Counted from the first letter of the stretch, positions 1 to 9,563 are shown. The stretch: DNA of 64,000 nucleotides from Roseomonas sp. (GCA_020249145.1 JADCGF010000003.1:124001-188000), one strand, 5' to 3'. The notes: a model not told the origin generated them from the sequence alone. A program made the numbers and translations.

Positions 1-83
1 ATGGCAAGTATCCCCTGTCAAACTCAGTATGGCGAAGTCGCGCCAGATGGGCCATCTATAGCGGCATAATTCAGGAGGCCCCG

Positions 84-392
84 ATGCCCGAATTCGACAA
101 AGCAACCCAAACAGAATTGGAAGCCGCCGCTTTCCGCCGGCTGGTGGAACATCTGCGCGGACGAAATGATGTGCAGAACATCGATATGATGAATCTGGCG
201 GGTTTCTGCCGGAATTGCCTGAGCAAATGGTACCGCGCCGCGGCCGAGGAAAAGGGCCTGCCGCTGACCGATCCCGAAGCGCGGGAGATCATCTACGGCA
301 TGCCGTATAAGGAATGGCAGGCGCAGCACCAAAAGGAAGCATCGCCTGAGCAAAAGGCGAAATTCGCCGCTTCCGGACAGGGGCAGCATTGA
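84..392 (+). CDS. DUF1244 domain protein
   Basis: Small soluble 102-residue protein of the DUF1244 family, whose function is not established. The family core is visible at about residues 36-52: NLAGFCRNCLSKWY followed by a charged helix, with two cysteines three residues apart. The rest is helical and ends in a Gln/Lys-rich tail. The start is supported by CAGGAGG eight bases upstream of the ATG. The stop overlaps an in-frame TTG/ATG of the following DUF2312 frame, so the two genes probably share a transcript. This pairing is common in alphaproteobacteria as I recall it. Family assignment is firm; role unknown. Confidence 0.9.
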   Translation: MPEFDKATQTELEAAAFRRLVEHLRGRNDVQNIDMMNLAGFCRNCLSKWYRAAAEEKGLPLTDPEAREIIYGMPYKEWQAQHQKEASPEQKAKFAASGQGQH

Positions 393-445
393 TGGCCAGC
401 TCCCCCAAGGCTAAAGCCTCCGGCCTTCACACCGAGGAACGCAGA

Positions 446-715
446 ATGGCTCAGGCCCCCGCCACGCAGGAAACCACCGAAGTCGGCGGCATTGCCGGCG
501 AAAGGCTGCGGTCCATCGTTGAACGCATTGAACGGCTGGAAGAAGAAAAAAAGGCGCTGTCGAGCGATATCAAGGACATTTTCGCCGAAGCGAAATCAGC
601 CGGCTTTGATGTGAAGGTGCTGCGCGCGGTGATTAGGCTCCGCAAGCAGGAACCGGCGGAAGTGGAAGAACAGGAAACGTTGCTCGATCTCTATCGCCGC
701 GCGCTTGGGATGTGA
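446..715 (+). CDS. gapR: GapR-like DUF2312 nucleoid protein
   Basis: 89-residue protein of the DUF2312/UPF0335 family. Caulobacter GapR, the studied member, binds AT-rich overtwisted DNA and helps topoisomerases ahead of replication forks. The signature is clear: GERLRSIVERIERLEEEKKA, then DIKDIFAEAKSAGFDVKVLR, then the C-terminal LDLYRRALGM. These make a helical dimerisation and DNA-binding fold. The frame is open from a TTG at 389 overlapping the previous stop, but GAGGAA about nine bases before the ATG at 446 and the usual family length (about 80-90 residues) favour 446. A start at 392 or 389 would add a poorly conserved N-terminal tail. Confidence 0.88.
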   Translation: MAQAPATQETTEVGGIAGERLRSIVERIERLEEEKKALSSDIKDIFAEAKSAGFDVKVLRAVIRLRKQEPAEVEEQETLLDLYRRALGM

Positions 716-730
716 TGCAATCAGACAGCG

Positions 731-2995
731 CTAGCGAGCATCCGCGCGGCGCTGCCCCGAAGCGTTGCGGCTACGCACATAGTAATCCGTGCCCGTGCCT
801 GGATTGTTGATGTAGAACTCATCGCGCGGGAAAACATCGGTCAGCGGCGCTTCTTCGCGCTTCTGGCCCGGCAGCCATTGCAAAGGCGTGCCGGCAAATA
901 GGCTGGCCCAATCGCTGAAATCCTTATTGCCCGCACGCAAATGCGCGAGATGCACGGGTTTGGCGAATTCCGCCGCAAGCCTTGCCGGGTCAAAGGGGAT
1001 CGGATCATTGGACCCGATCATGACCCCCGCCGGCATCAGCAGCAGCGCATGCGGAAAGACAGCCGCGAAGGTTTCCACTGCGCGCTTCGTTGGCGCCCAT
1101 TGAATGTAAAGCCCACCCGGGGCCAAACGCCGCCGCGCCTGTTCGATGAATTCCGCGCTATAGAGCAGGCCGGAATGGGACCCCTGCGGCAGAATGGCGT
1201 CCGCCTCGATAATGTCGTAGCGCCTTTCTTCCTTGGCGAGCGTGCGCCGACCATCGCCATATTCCATCTGCCAGCGCGGGTCCTTGAACATGCGCGCGAT
1301 GGGGCCTTCCGGGTAATGCTGCCCAATCTCCTCAAGCGCTGTCAGCACCGGCGCCACCAATTCAATGGCGCGAATCTGGCTTTCGGGCCGAATGCCTGCG
1401 GCCCAGGGCGTGCCGCCACTGCCAATCCCAATCACCAGCACTTCCTTCGGGTCAGGATGGATCAGCGGCCCAACAGCGCCCAGGAATTGATGGATCGACA
1501 GGAAGGGAATGCGTCCCTGGCTGAAGCCCTGGATGAAGAAGGGGCCTTCTGCCACACCATCCGCGCCCTTGCTGTCTCGGAAGAAGGCAATGCCCGAGCG
1601 ATCCTCCGCCCAGGCCACCATATGGCCCGGCCCTTCCGCATGCATGCGCGACCAAAGCCCGGCATTGCCCGGCATGAAAACCAGCGCGAGCGCGGAGGCC
1701 AAGGCCAGGCCCCCTTCCACAGGCCGCCGCCAGCCGCCATGCCAAAGCCAGCCCAGCAGCAATAGCAGCGAAAGGGCGGCCAGCAGCTTGAGCGTGCCCG
1801 CCGTGCCCAGGAAATGCAGCGTGATCAGGCCAGTGAAAATGGACCCTGCCGCATTGCCGGCGATATTGGCCAATTGCACCCAACCGACCCGTGTGCCGAC
1901 ACTCGCCAAATCCTGCTGCACGGCGCGCTGCACAAAAGCGAAGGTCATGCCAATCAGGAAGGAAGGCGGGCCTACCACCAGCACGGCCAGGAAGATGGTC
2001 ATCGCCAGCGCCCCGCCATGCAGGCGCGAATGATCCACCGCCATCAGATCAGCAATGGGCCAAAGCGGCATGGCGAGCCAAAGTGCGGCCAGCAATACCA
2101 CCGCCAGGACAAAACCCGCCCCTTGGGTGATGAAGAAGGCCGGGCGAGGGTCCTTGAGCTTCCGTACCATGCGGGCCGCAAAGGCCATGCCAAGCCCATC
2201 GGCCAGCAGAAAAATCCCAAGCACGGTCGGGAAAAGATAGGCGTGGTATTGCCCTACTTGGCCCATGATCCGGACCCAGAGGATTTCCAGCGCAACAATC
2301 ACATAGCCCGAAAGAAAGACCAGAAAGCACCAAAGCGGCAGGCTTCCAAAGGGCGCATCGCCATCCTTGGTGGCGGGGCTCGGCGCCGGCAAAGGCAGGC
2401 CGCGCAGCTGCGGCAGTAGGGATAGCGCAAGGAGAGCCGCGAAAATCTCCAGCCCGGCCGCCAGCCAAAGCGCGCCCACGAAGCCAAGATTGCCGACGAG
2501 AAACCAGCCGCCAAGCAGCGCGCCAAGCCCGGCACCAAAGGTATTGAGGCCGTAGAGCAAGCCAATCCGCTCTGCCACGGTGTCCAGCGCCGTTGAAACT
2601 GCACGCGCTAAAAGCGGCAAGGAAGCGCCCATGAGCGTGGTCGGCAGCACAAGCCCCGCGAAGCAAAGCGCGAAGATCATCGCCGGGTCATCCACCACCC
2701 CGGCCAGATCGGTCGCCAGCCAATCATACAAAAAGGCCTTGGATAGCAGGGCAAAAATGCCAACGCCGATTTCCGCGATGGCAAAGCCAATCAGCGCGCG
2801 TGCCGGCGTGATTCGGTCAGCGATCTTGGCACCAATGATGGAACCAATGCCAAGACCTGCCAGGAAGGCGCCCACCACCAGCGCGGCAGAAATTGTGTCT
2901 GAGCCGGCAAAAATGCCCAGCATCCGCTGCCAGACAATCTGGCACAGCAGCGCGGCAAAGCCAGACACGAAAAAGGCAACGGCCAAACGAGGCAT
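731..2995 (-). CDS. Fused transporter-like / spermidine synthase-like membrane protein
   Basis: 754-residue two-part protein. Roughly residues 1-430 are a polytopic membrane region with about a dozen hydrophobic segments resembling a major facilitator fold. It begins with MPRLAVAFFVSGFAALLCQ, the SGxAAL-Q start typical of this fused family. The C-terminal third is a spermidine-synthase-like Rossmann domain with VLVIGIGSGGTPWAAG (SAM loop), an acidic AIELV strand end and DIIEADAI. Known relatives are annotated as fused MFS/spermidine synthase; whether they make polyamines is unproven. It is transcribed divergently from the ThDP enzyme at 3148 and is convergent with the GapR gene. Confidence 0.82.
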   Translation of the reverse strand: MPRLAVAFFVSGFAALLCQIVWQRMLGIFAGSDTISAALVVGAFLAGLGIGSIIGAKIADRITPARALIGFAIAEIGVGIFALLSKAFLYDWLATDLAGVVDDPAMIFALCFAGLVLPTTLMGASLPLLARAVSTALDTVAERIGLLYGLNTFGAGLGALLGGWFLVGNLGFVGALWLAAGLEIFAALLALSLLPQLRGLPLPAPSPATKDGDAPFGSLPLWCFLVFLSGYVIVALEILWVRIMGQVGQYHAYLFPTVLGIFLLADGLGMAFAARMVRKLKDPRPAFFITQGAGFVLAVVLLAALWLAMPLWPIADLMAVDHSRLHGGALAMTIFLAVLVVGPPSFLIGMTFAFVQRAVQQDLASVGTRVGWVQLANIAGNAAGSIFTGLITLHFLGTAGTLKLLAALSLLLLLGWLWHGGWRRPVEGGLALASALALVFMPGNAGLWSRMHAEGPGHMVAWAEDRSGIAFFRDSKGADGVAEGPFFIQGFSQGRIPFLSIHQFLGAVGPLIHPDPKEVLVIGIGSGGTPWAAGIRPESQIRAIELVAPVLTALEEIGQHYPEGPIARMFKDPRWQMEYGDGRRTLAKEERRYDIIEADAILPQGSHSGLLYSAEFIEQARRRLAPGGLYIQWAPTKRAVETFAAVFPHALLLMPAGVMIGSNDPIPFDPARLAAEFAKPVHLAHLRAGNKDFSDWASLFAGTPLQWLPGQKREEAPLTDVFPRDEFYINNPGTGTDYYVRSRNASGQRRADAR

Positions 2996-3147
2996 GACCG
3001 GAAAGCTCCCCCAGAGGCGGCATTTTCACCGCGTTGTCTTTAGTGCCCGCAAATTACGGCGAAATTACCGCATGGCAAGTGCCCATCTTGCCGGAAACCG
3101 CCCCTCGGCGCAGGCTGCGCCCCGAAACGCCAAGCGGAGAGTCGGCA

Positions 3148-4686
3148 ATGAATGGTGCGGAAAGTCTGGTCCATACACTCATAGGTAGCGGGGTGGATGT
3201 GTGTTTCTCCAATCCCGGCACGAGTGAGATGCATTTTGTGGCGGCGCTGGACCGGATTCCAGGCATGCGCTGCGTGCTGGGCCTGCAGGAAAATGTCGTG
3301 ACCGGAATGGCCGATGGCTATTGGCGCATGGCGGAAAAGCCGGCCTGCACGCTGCTGCATTGCGGCCCTGGCCTCGCTAACGGCTTGGCCAATCTACATA
3401 ATGCGCGCCGGGCACGGTCCGGCATTGTGAATATCACCGGTGATCACGCGACTTATCACCGCCCCTATGACGCGCCGCTGACCGCCGATACGGAAGGCTT
3501 CGCCCGCGGCGTTTCCGCCTGGGTGCGCACTTCCACCGATTCAACCAAGGTGGGCGCCGATGCGGCAGTGGCGGTGCAGGCGGCGCGCACCTCACCAGGC
3601 CAAATCGCAACCCTGATCCTGCCCGCCGATACCGCCTGGAATGATGGCGGCGTTGTCGCGGCTGCCCTGCCGGTGCCATCGGTGCCTGAGGCCGACCCGC
3701 ATGCCATCCGCAATGCCGCGCGCATCCTGCGTGAAAAGAAGAATGTGCTGATCCTGCTGGGCGGCCCCAGCTTGAGGGAAGGCGCGCAGTTGCACGCCTA
3801 TCGCATCGCTGAGGCAACCGGCGCGCGGCTGCTGGCGGAGGGCTCAAACGGCCGCACCCAGCGCGGGCGGGGGCGCATCGCCCTCGAACGTGTGCCCTAT
3901 TACGTGGACCAGGCGGTGGATGCGCTGAAATGGGTGGAGCATCTGATCCTGGTGAATGCCAAGGCGCCGGTCGGCTTCTTTGGCTATCCGGGCAAGCCTT
4001 CGCTGCATTACCCGCCCAATGCCGAAGTGCATGTGCTGACGCGCTATGAACATAACGCCGAAGTCGCCTTGGCCGCGCTGGCCGAGGAACTGGGCGCGCC
4101 CGCCATCGCCATCCCTGATCGCGGCCCGCGCCCGGAAGTGGTGCGCGGTGCGCCAACGCCAGAAGGGCTTGCGCGTGTTCTTGGCGCGCTGATGCCGGAA
4201 GGGGCGATCATTGCGGATGAGAGCGTGTCTTATGGCCGCGGCTTCTTCCCTGAAACCCATAACGCGCCGCCGCATGATTGGCTGCAAATCACCGGTGGCG
4301 CCATTGGCTGCGGCATGCCTTTGGCAACCGGTGCCGCCGTTGGCGGTGGTGGCCGCCGCGTGATCAATATGCAGGCGGATGGTTCGGCGATGTATACGGT
4401 GCAATCGCTTTGGACTCAGGCACGCGAAAAGCTGCCCGTGACAACCGTGATCATTTCCAATCGCAAATACGCAATTCTGCTTGGCGAATACCGCAATGTC
4501 GGCGCCAATCCGGGGCGTACCGCGATGGATATGATGGACCTCGGCAATCCTGATATTGGCTGGGTGAAGATGGCGGAGGGCATGGGCGTGGAAGCCGCGC
4601 AGGCAACCACGCTTGATCAGGTCGCTGATCTCATGAGCCAAAGCTTCGCGCGGCCTGGCCCCTTCCTTATTGAATTGGTGGTGTGA
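3148..4686 (+). CDS. Acetolactate synthase large-subunit-like ThDP enzyme
   Basis: 512-residue thiamine-diphosphate enzyme of the acetolactate synthase/benzoylformate decarboxylase superfamily. The N-terminal pyrimidine-binding domain shows the catalytic Glu in GLQENVVTGMADGYWRM. The C-terminal domain carries QADGSAMYTVQSLW ending in ISNRKY, which matches the GDG...N cofactor motif with ADG instead of GDG. It lacks an ilvN-like partner and is unlikely to be the housekeeping IlvB; the substrate cannot be read. The frame is open from 3034, but GGAGAG just before the ATG at 3148 and the family N-terminus (NGAESLVHTL) set the start. It overlaps or abuts the SDR gene downstream, suggesting one transcript. 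Confidence 0.82.
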   Translation: MNGAESLVHTLIGSGVDVCFSNPGTSEMHFVAALDRIPGMRCVLGLQENVVTGMADGYWRMAEKPACTLLHCGPGLANGLANLHNARRARSGIVNITGDHATYHRPYDAPLTADTEGFARGVSAWVRTSTDSTKVGADAAVAVQAARTSPGQIATLILPADTAWNDGGVVAAALPVPSVPEADPHAIRNAARILREKKNVLILLGGPSLREGAQLHAYRIAEATGARLLAEGSNGRTQRGRGRIALERVPYYVDQAVDALKWVEHLILVNAKAPVGFFGYPGKPSLHYPPNAEVHVLTRYEHNAEVALAALAEELGAPAIAIPDRGPRPEVVRGAPTPEGLARVLGALMPEGAIIADESVSYGRGFFPETHNAPPHDWLQITGGAIGCGMPLATGAAVGGGGRRVINMQADGSAMYTVQSLWTQAREKLPVTTVIISNRKYAILLGEYRNVGANPGRTAMDMMDLGNPDIGWVKMAEGMGVEAAQATTLDQVADLMSQSFARPGPFLIELVV

Positions 4687-4688
4687 AG

Positions 4689-5462
4689 ATGGATATGCAA
4701 CTTGCCGGCAAGCGTGTGCTTGTCACGGGTGGATCAAAAGGCATTGGCCTTGCTTGCGCGGAAGCCTTCGCGCGGGAAGGCTGCGATGTGGTGCTTTCCG
4801 CGCGCGATACGGCGGCGCTTTCCGCCGCCGCCGATAAGGTGCGCGCGCTTTCGCAGGTGCGCGTTGAAACCCTGGCCGCCGATCTTTCGCGGGTCGAGGA
4901 ACGCGAAAGGCTGCATGCGGCTTTTCCGGATATTGATGTGCTGGTGAATAATGCCGGCGCCATTCCTTCCGGGCGCTTGCAGGATATTTCCATCCAGCGT
5001 TGGCAGGAAGCCTGGAGCCTGAAGGTGTTTGGCTATATTCACCTGTGCCAGCTCTATCTGCCGGCGATGGAAGGGCGGAAGGCCGGCGCGGTGGTGAACA
5101 TCATCGGCATGGCCGGGCGTTCACCCAAGGCCGGCTATATCTGTGGCGGCGCGGGCAATGCATCGCTGATTGCCTTCACGCAAGCCTTGGGCGCGGCGAC
5201 GCAGGCCAATGGCGTGAAGGTTGTCGGCATCAATCCAGCGGTGACCAAGACCGATCGCATGATTACTCAGGCGCGCGTCAATGCGAAGCTGAAATTCGGC
5301 GATGAGGAACGCTGGGCGGAAACCATCACCGGCCTGCCCTTCAATCGCCCGATTGAATCAGCCGAGATTGCTGATCTGGCCGTGTTCCTGGCAAGCCCGC
5401 GCGGCGTTTATGTGAATGGCACGGTGGTGGATGTGGATGGTGGGGGGATGTGGCGCGGCTGA
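4689..5462 (+). CDS. Short-chain dehydrogenase/reductase lacking the catalytic triad
   Basis: 257-residue Rossmann protein of the SDR family. The cofactor loop TGGSKGIG and the NNAG structural motif are intact. The active site is not: the usual Ser strand reads VVNIIGMAGR, and the usual YxxxK helix reads GGAGNASLIAFT, so Ser, Tyr and Lys are all replaced. A tyrosine lies three residues earlier (GYIC) and might substitute. The fold closes normally with VDGGG near the C-terminus, so it is not truncated. The gene follows the ThDP enzyme with essentially no gap; ATG at 4689 or 4695 and GTG at 4683 are all possible starts. It is convergent with dxs, with only four bases between. Confidence 0.85.
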   Translation: MDMQLAGKRVLVTGGSKGIGLACAEAFAREGCDVVLSARDTAALSAAADKVRALSQVRVETLAADLSRVEERERLHAAFPDIDVLVNNAGAIPSGRLQDISIQRWQEAWSLKVFGYIHLCQLYLPAMEGRKAGAVVNIIGMAGRSPKAGYICGGAGNASLIAFTQALGAATQANGVKVVGINPAVTKTDRMITQARVNAKLKFGDEERWAETITGLPFNRPIESAEIADLAVFLASPRGVYVNGTVVDVDGGGMWRG

Positions 5463-5466
5463 TGCG

Positions 5467-7386
5467 TCACGCCCGCGCGGGCAAGTGCATCTCTGCCTTG
5501 CCCAATGCTGCCAGCGCCGTTGCCACAATATGCGGCGCGTTTAGCCCTGCCTGATCATATTGCTTGCGCGGCGCTTCGTGATCAATGAACACATCCGGCA
5601 GGCACATGGGGCGCAACTTCAGCCCGCGATCCAGCAGCCCGCGCGTCGCCAAATGATGCATGACAATGCCACTGAAGCCGAGCATGGAGCCTTCTTCAAT
5701 CGTGATCAGCACCTCATGCTCACGCGCCAAGCGTTCCACCAAAGCGGTATCAAGCGGCTTGGCGAAACGCGCATCTGCAACCGTGCAGGAAAGCCCATGG
5801 GTCGCCAATTCATCAGCCGCCTTCAGGCATTCCTGCAAGCGCGCGCCATAGGACAGAATGGCAATCGCAGTGCCTTCGCGCAGCACGCGCCCCTTGCCGA
5901 GATCGAGCACCGAACCGCGCTTGGGCAGTTCAAGACCGAAACCCTCACCACGCGGATAGCGAAACGCGGAAGGCCGATCATCAATCGCGGCAGCAGTTGC
6001 CACCATATGCATCAGCTCCACTTCATCAGCGGCGGCCATCAGCACCATATTGGGTAGGCAGCCGAGATAGGCGATATCGAAAGACCCCGCATGGGTCGCG
6101 CCATCCGCGCCCACCAACCCAGCGCGATCCATGGCGAAGCGTACGGGCAGGGATTGCAGCGCCACATCATGCATGATCTGGTCATAGGCGCGCTGCAAAA
6201 AGGTGGAATAAATCGCGCAAAAGGGCTTGAGCCCTTCGGTCGCAAGCCCCGCCGCAAAGGTCACCGCATGCTGTTCGGCAATGCCGACATCAAAGCTGCG
6301 GCGCGGAAATTTCTTGGCGAAGGCATCAAGCCCCGTGCCGGATGGCATGGCGGCATTGATGGCGACAATGCCCTCATCCGCCTCAGCCTCCGCAATCAAA
6401 GCATTGGCGAAGACCTTGGTGAAGGAAGGCGGGCCAGGCGGTGCCTTGGCCTGTTCGCCGGTGATGACATTGAACTTCACCACGCCGTGATACTTGTCGG
6501 GCGAGGATTCCGCCGGCGCATAGCCCTTGCCCTTTTGTGTCACCACATGCAGCAGGATCGGGCCTTGGTGATCCGTATCACGCAGATTGCGCAGAATGGG
6601 CAGCAAATGGTCCAGATCATGCCCATCCACCGGGCCGACATAATAGAAGCCAAGCTCTTCAAACAAAGTGCCGCCGGTCAACAGCCCGCGCGCATATTCA
6701 TCTGCCCGGCGCGCCGCGCGTTCCAACGGAGCAGGGAAGCGCTTGGCCAGCCGCGCCATCATGTCACGGAGCGACAGGAAGGGGCGGGATGAAATCAGCT
6801 TGGACAGATAGGCACTCATCGCGCCCACGGGTGGGGCGATGGACATGTCATTATCGTTCAGAATGACAATGAGATTCGCCTTGGAAGCCCCCGCATTATT
6901 CATCGCCTCATAAGCCATGCCCGCACTCATCGCGCCATCGCCGATCACGGCGATCACATGGCGATCCTTGCCCTGCAATTGGCTGCCAATCGCCATGCCA
7001 AGACCTGCGGAAATGCTGGTCGAAGAATGCGCGGCACCGAAGGGATCGTATTCGCTCTCACTCCGTCTGGTGAAGCCGGAAAGCCCGCCGCCCTGGCGCA
7101 GCGTGCGAATGCGATCGCGCCGCCCGGTCAGAATCTTGTGCGGATAGGCCTGGTGCCCGACATCCCAGACCAGCCTATCATGCGGTGTATCGAAAATCGC
7201 ATGCACCGCCACGGTCAATTCTACCACCCCAAGCGATGCACCAAGATGCCCGCCGGTGACGGAAACCGCGTCAATCGTCTCGGCGCGCAATTCTTCGGCC
7301 AGACGTTTCAATTGATCGCTGGAGAAATTTCGCAAATCGCTGGGAATGGCCACGCGATCCAGCAGCGGTGTGACAGGACGGTTCAT
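5467..7386 (-). CDS. dxs: 1-deoxy-D-xylulose-5-phosphate synthase
   Basis: Condenses pyruvate and glyceraldehyde 3-phosphate to DXP, the first step of the MEP isoprenoid pathway and a supply for thiamine and pyridoxal. 639 residues, normal length. Visible motifs are GGHLGASLG and [11 protein letters not shown] near the N-terminus, the ThDP motif [18 protein letters not shown] ending at NDNDMSI, then [15 protein letters not shown] in the pyrimidine domain, and a C-terminal transketolase-like domain. The ATG directly abuts the ispA stop, giving the order xseB-ispA-dxs that is common in proteobacteria. Expression is therefore likely driven from the promoter in front of xseB. Confidence 0.97.
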   Translation of the reverse strand: MNRPVTPLLDRVAIPSDLRNFSSDQLKRLAEELRAETIDAVSVTGGHLGASLGVVELTVAVHAIFDTPHDRLVWDVGHQAYPHKILTGRRDRIRTLRQGGGLSGFTRRSESEYDPFGAAHSSTSISAGLGMAIGSQLQGKDRHVIAVIGDGAMSAGMAYEAMNNAGASKANLIVILNDNDMSIAPPVGAMSAYLSKLISSRPFLSLRDMMARLAKRFPAPLERAARRADEYARGLLTGGTLFEELGFYYVGPVDGHDLDHLLPILRNLRDTDHQGPILLHVVTQKGKGYAPAESSPDKYHGVVKFNVITGEQAKAPPGPPSFTKVFANALIAEAEADEGIVAINAAMPSGTGLDAFAKKFPRRSFDVGIAEQHAVTFAAGLATEGLKPFCAIYSTFLQRAYDQIMHDVALQSLPVRFAMDRAGLVGADGATHAGSFDIAYLGCLPNMVLMAAADEVELMHMVATAAAIDDRPSAFRYPRGEGFGLELPKRGSVLDLGKGRVLREGTAIAILSYGARLQECLKAADELATHGLSCTVADARFAKPLDTALVERLAREHEVLITIEEGSMLGFSGIVMHHLATRGLLDRGLKLRPMCLPDVFIDHEAPRKQYDQAGLNAPHIVATALAALGKAEMHLPARA

Positions 7387-8292
7387 TCAGCTTCTCCGCG
7401 CGATGGTATAATCCGCGAGCGCGCGCAAATGCGCCGCCGCTTCACCAAAAGCATCCAGATGATTTTGCGCCTGGGCGGCAAGCCGTTCCGCTTGCAGCCT
7501 GGCGCGTTCAAGCCCCAAAAGCCCGACCAAGGTGGCCTTGCCCGCATCGGCATCCTTGCCGGTGCGCTTGCCAGTTTCCTCGGCTGAGGCGGTGGCATCC
7601 AGCACATCATCAGCAATCTGAAAGGCAGCGCCCAAATCGCGGCCATAGGCGGAAAGCGCATGGCGCAGCTGGATGGGTGCCTTGCCGAGTATGGCGCCGG
7701 CTTCTGCGGAAAATTCAATCAGCTTGCCGGTCTTCAGCAATTGCAGCCGACCTATTTCTGCTTCTTCCAAAGGCCGGCCGGCTTCTTCCGCCAGCATATC
7801 CAGCATTTGCCCGCCACACATACCGCGCGCCCCGGCGGCGCGGGCCAAGGCACGGCAAAGCTCGGCGCGCACAGCGGGGTCGGCGTGGGTGTCAGCTTCG
7901 CTCAGCACCAGAAAAGCCTGGGTTTGCAGCGCATCGCCGGCCAATACGGCGGTGGCTTCATCAAAGGCGCGATGCAGGGTGGGCTTGCCGCGGCGCAGAT
8001 CATCATCATCCATGCAGGGCAGATCATCATGCACCAACGAATAGGCGTGTAGCATTTCAATCGCCGCCGCCACGCGGAGCGCCGCTTCGCGCGCCACGTT
8101 GAATTGCGCCGCCCCTTCCAGCACCAGGAATCCGCGCAGCCTTTTACCGCCGCCTATGCTGGCGTAGCGCATGGCTTCAAACAGCCGCGCCTCATCGCCT
8201 TCCGGCGGGGGGATCAAGGCATCAAGCGCACGATCAATTTCCGCCGCTGCCGCCGCCATGGCTGCTGCAAGGGCTTGGGTGGGATCAGCCAT
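7387..8292 (-). CDS. ispA: Farnesyl/geranyl diphosphate synthase
   Basis: Short-chain trans-prenyl diphosphate synthase that adds isopentenyl diphosphate to allylic primers, feeding ubiquinone, undecaprenyl phosphate and possibly carotenoids. 301 residues. The first aspartate-rich motif is HDDLPCMDDDDLRRG and the second is QIADDVLDATA; GGGKRLRG and HAYSLVHDD are also present. The first motif has the two-residue insertion of bacterial FPP synthases. It sits between xseB (8 bp upstream gap) and dxs (no gap). Product chain length cannot be settled from sequence alone, so a GGPP synthase is the alternative. Confidence 0.94.
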   Translation of the reverse strand: MADPTQALAAAMAAAAAEIDRALDALIPPPEGDEARLFEAMRYASIGGGKRLRGFLVLEGAAQFNVAREAALRVAAAIEMLHAYSLVHDDLPCMDDDDLRRGKPTLHRAFDEATAVLAGDALQTQAFLVLSEADTHADPAVRAELCRALARAAGARGMCGGQMLDMLAEEAGRPLEEAEIGRLQLLKTGKLIEFSAEAGAILGKAPIQLRHALSAYGRDLGAAFQIADDVLDATASAEETGKRTGKDADAGKATLVGLLGLERARLQAERLAAQAQNHLDAFGEAAAHLRALADYTIARRS

Positions 8293-8300
8293 GCGGCAGC

Positions 8301-8561
8301 CTATTCCACATCCCGAAGCGATGGCCCGGCGGGGCCATCAACAATCGCCTGGATTTTCTGCTCCGCTTCCGCGAGCTTCGCCTCACAATGGCGCTTCAGC
8401 GCCGCGCCGCGTTGATAGGCGGTGACCGAGGCTTCCAAGGCGCCCTTGCCGCTTTCCAATTCCCGCACAATTCCCTCAAGCTCCGCGAGCGCTTGCTCGA
8501 AGGAAAGGGCGGCGATGTCTGGCGGCGAAGCCCCCGCCGCATCATTTGGTGTACGTGCCAT
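8301..8561 (-). CDS. xseB: Exodeoxyribonuclease VII small subunit
   Basis: 86-residue XseB, partner of the XseA nuclease that degrades single-stranded DNA. The conserved helical hairpin begins with LSFEQALAELEGIVRELESG and continues with ALEASVTAYQRGAALKRHCE. The length is normal; the family usually spans 65-90 residues. First gene of the xseB-ispA-dxs operon. There is no Shine-Dalgarno before the ATG; instead a promoter-like element ends six bases from it (see that entry), so translation may be leaderless. Confidence 0.93.
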   Translation of the reverse strand: MARTPNDAAGASPPDIAALSFEQALAELEGIVRELESGKGALEASVTAYQRGAALKRHCEAKLAEAEQKIQAIVDGPAGPSLRDVE

Positions 8562-8567
8562 ACTGTC

Positions 8568-8597
8568 AGCCTAGCCTGACAAAGTTCGAAATGTCTA
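8568..8597 (-). promoter_or_regulatory. Candidate leaderless promoter of xseB-ispA-dxs
   Basis: On the minus strand TAGACA (8597-8592), 18 bases, then TAGGCT (8573-8568), six bases, then the xseB ATG at 8561. The expected transcription start falls on or next to the ATG. The -10 lies inside an inverted repeat with arms TGTCAG and CTGACA (8564-8581). The -35 overlaps the last codons of the TctC-type gene. The match is 5/6 and 3/6, so this is a proposal only. Confidence 0.35.
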
Positions 8598-9563
8598 TTC
8601 CGGTTCGATGCCGGCGGTACGAATTGCTGAGGTCCAGCGCTGGGTCTCGGCCTTCACAAAGGCAGCGGCTTCCTCAGGGGTGGAGGTTGAAACCACCATG
8701 CCGAAGCCCGAAGACAGCCTTTCGCGCAAATCAGCCTGTTCCCCGGCGCGGCGCACGGCGGCATTCAGGCGGGAAACCGCGATGGCCGGCGTGCCGGCGG
8801 GCACGAAAAGCCCGAACCAGGCGGTAATCTGATAGCCGGGCAGGTTCCCGGCTTCGGCCACCGTTGGAAGCTCGGGCAGCATGGCGGAGCGTTGCGGTGA
8901 AGTGATGCCGAGGATGCGCAGCTTCCCATCCCGCGCTTGCGGCAGGATAACCAACTGATCTGCCACGAAAAGATCAACGCGCCCCGCGAGCAAATCCTGC
9001 ACCGCGAGCGGCGATGACCGATAGGGCACGCGCAGCATTTTGGCGCCCGCCATATGGGCCATGAGTTCGGTCGAGACCTGCTGGGACGAAGACGCAGAGG
9101 CATAGGTAATGCTCTCCGGCTTGGCTTTCGCCTCGGCCAGCAACTCCGCCAGATTCTGCCAGCGCGATTCGGCCCGTACCGCCACCAGCAAGGGTACGGA
9201 ACCGAGTGTGGAGACCGGGATAAAGGCGGTGTCCACATCAAAGGGCACGCGCTTGAACAGGGCGCCTGCGGCGGCATTGGTGGAATTGGTGCCGATCAGC
9301 ACGGTCAGGCCATCGGGCGTGGCGCGGGCCACGGCCTCGGCCCCGATCAACCCATTCGCGCCAGCGCGGTTTTCCACCACCACATTCTGGCCGAGGGTAT
9401 CGCGCATTTTCTCGGTAAAGACGCGCGCCACCGTATCGGTGGCGGAGCCGGGGGCGAAGGGGACAATGGCGCGCACGGGGCCGGGCGGCCATTCCTGCGC
9501 GGTGGCAAGGCGGGGCGCTAAAGCCGCGGCGGGCAGGGCAGCGAGAAGATGACGACGGCGCAT
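8595..9563 (-). CDS. TctC/Bug-family tripartite tricarboxylate transporter binding protein
   Basis: 322-residue periplasmic solute-binding protein of the Bug family. It starts with MRRRHLLAALPAAALAPRLA, a twin-arginine-like export signal with a likely cut after ATAQ. The mature start PPGPVRAIVPFAPGSATD is the usual beta-strand and ligand loop, followed by NVVVENRAGANGLIGAE. No TctA/TctB membrane genes lie nearby, as is common for the many orphan copies in this group of bacteria. Substrate unknown. A GAGG sits about eight bases before the ATG. Confidence 0.9.
   Translation of the reverse strand: MRRRHLLAALPAAALAPRLATAQEWPPGPVRAIVPFAPGSATDTVARVFTEKMRDTLGQNVVVENRAGANGLIGAEAVARATPDGLTVLIGTNSTNAAAGALFKRVPFDVDTAFIPVSTLGSVPLLVAVRAESRWQNLAELLAEAKAKPESITYASASSSQQVSTELMAHMAGAKMLRVPYRSSPLAVQDLLAGRVDLFVADQLVILPQARDGKLRILGITSPQRSAMLPELPTVAEAGNLPGYQITAWFGLFVPAGTPAIAVSRLNAAVRRAGEQADLRERLSSGFGMVVSTSTPEEAAAFVKAETQRWTSAIRTAGIEPE

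Noticed and set aside
1..83. Possible divergent promoter (TTGACA on the minus strand at 22-17)
   Set aside because: Its -10 and gene would lie outside the window.
941..2419. Several long plus-strand frames opposite the fused membrane/spermidine-synthase gene
   Set aside because: They follow GC-rich codon bias of the real minus-strand gene and carry no domain or ribosome-binding site.
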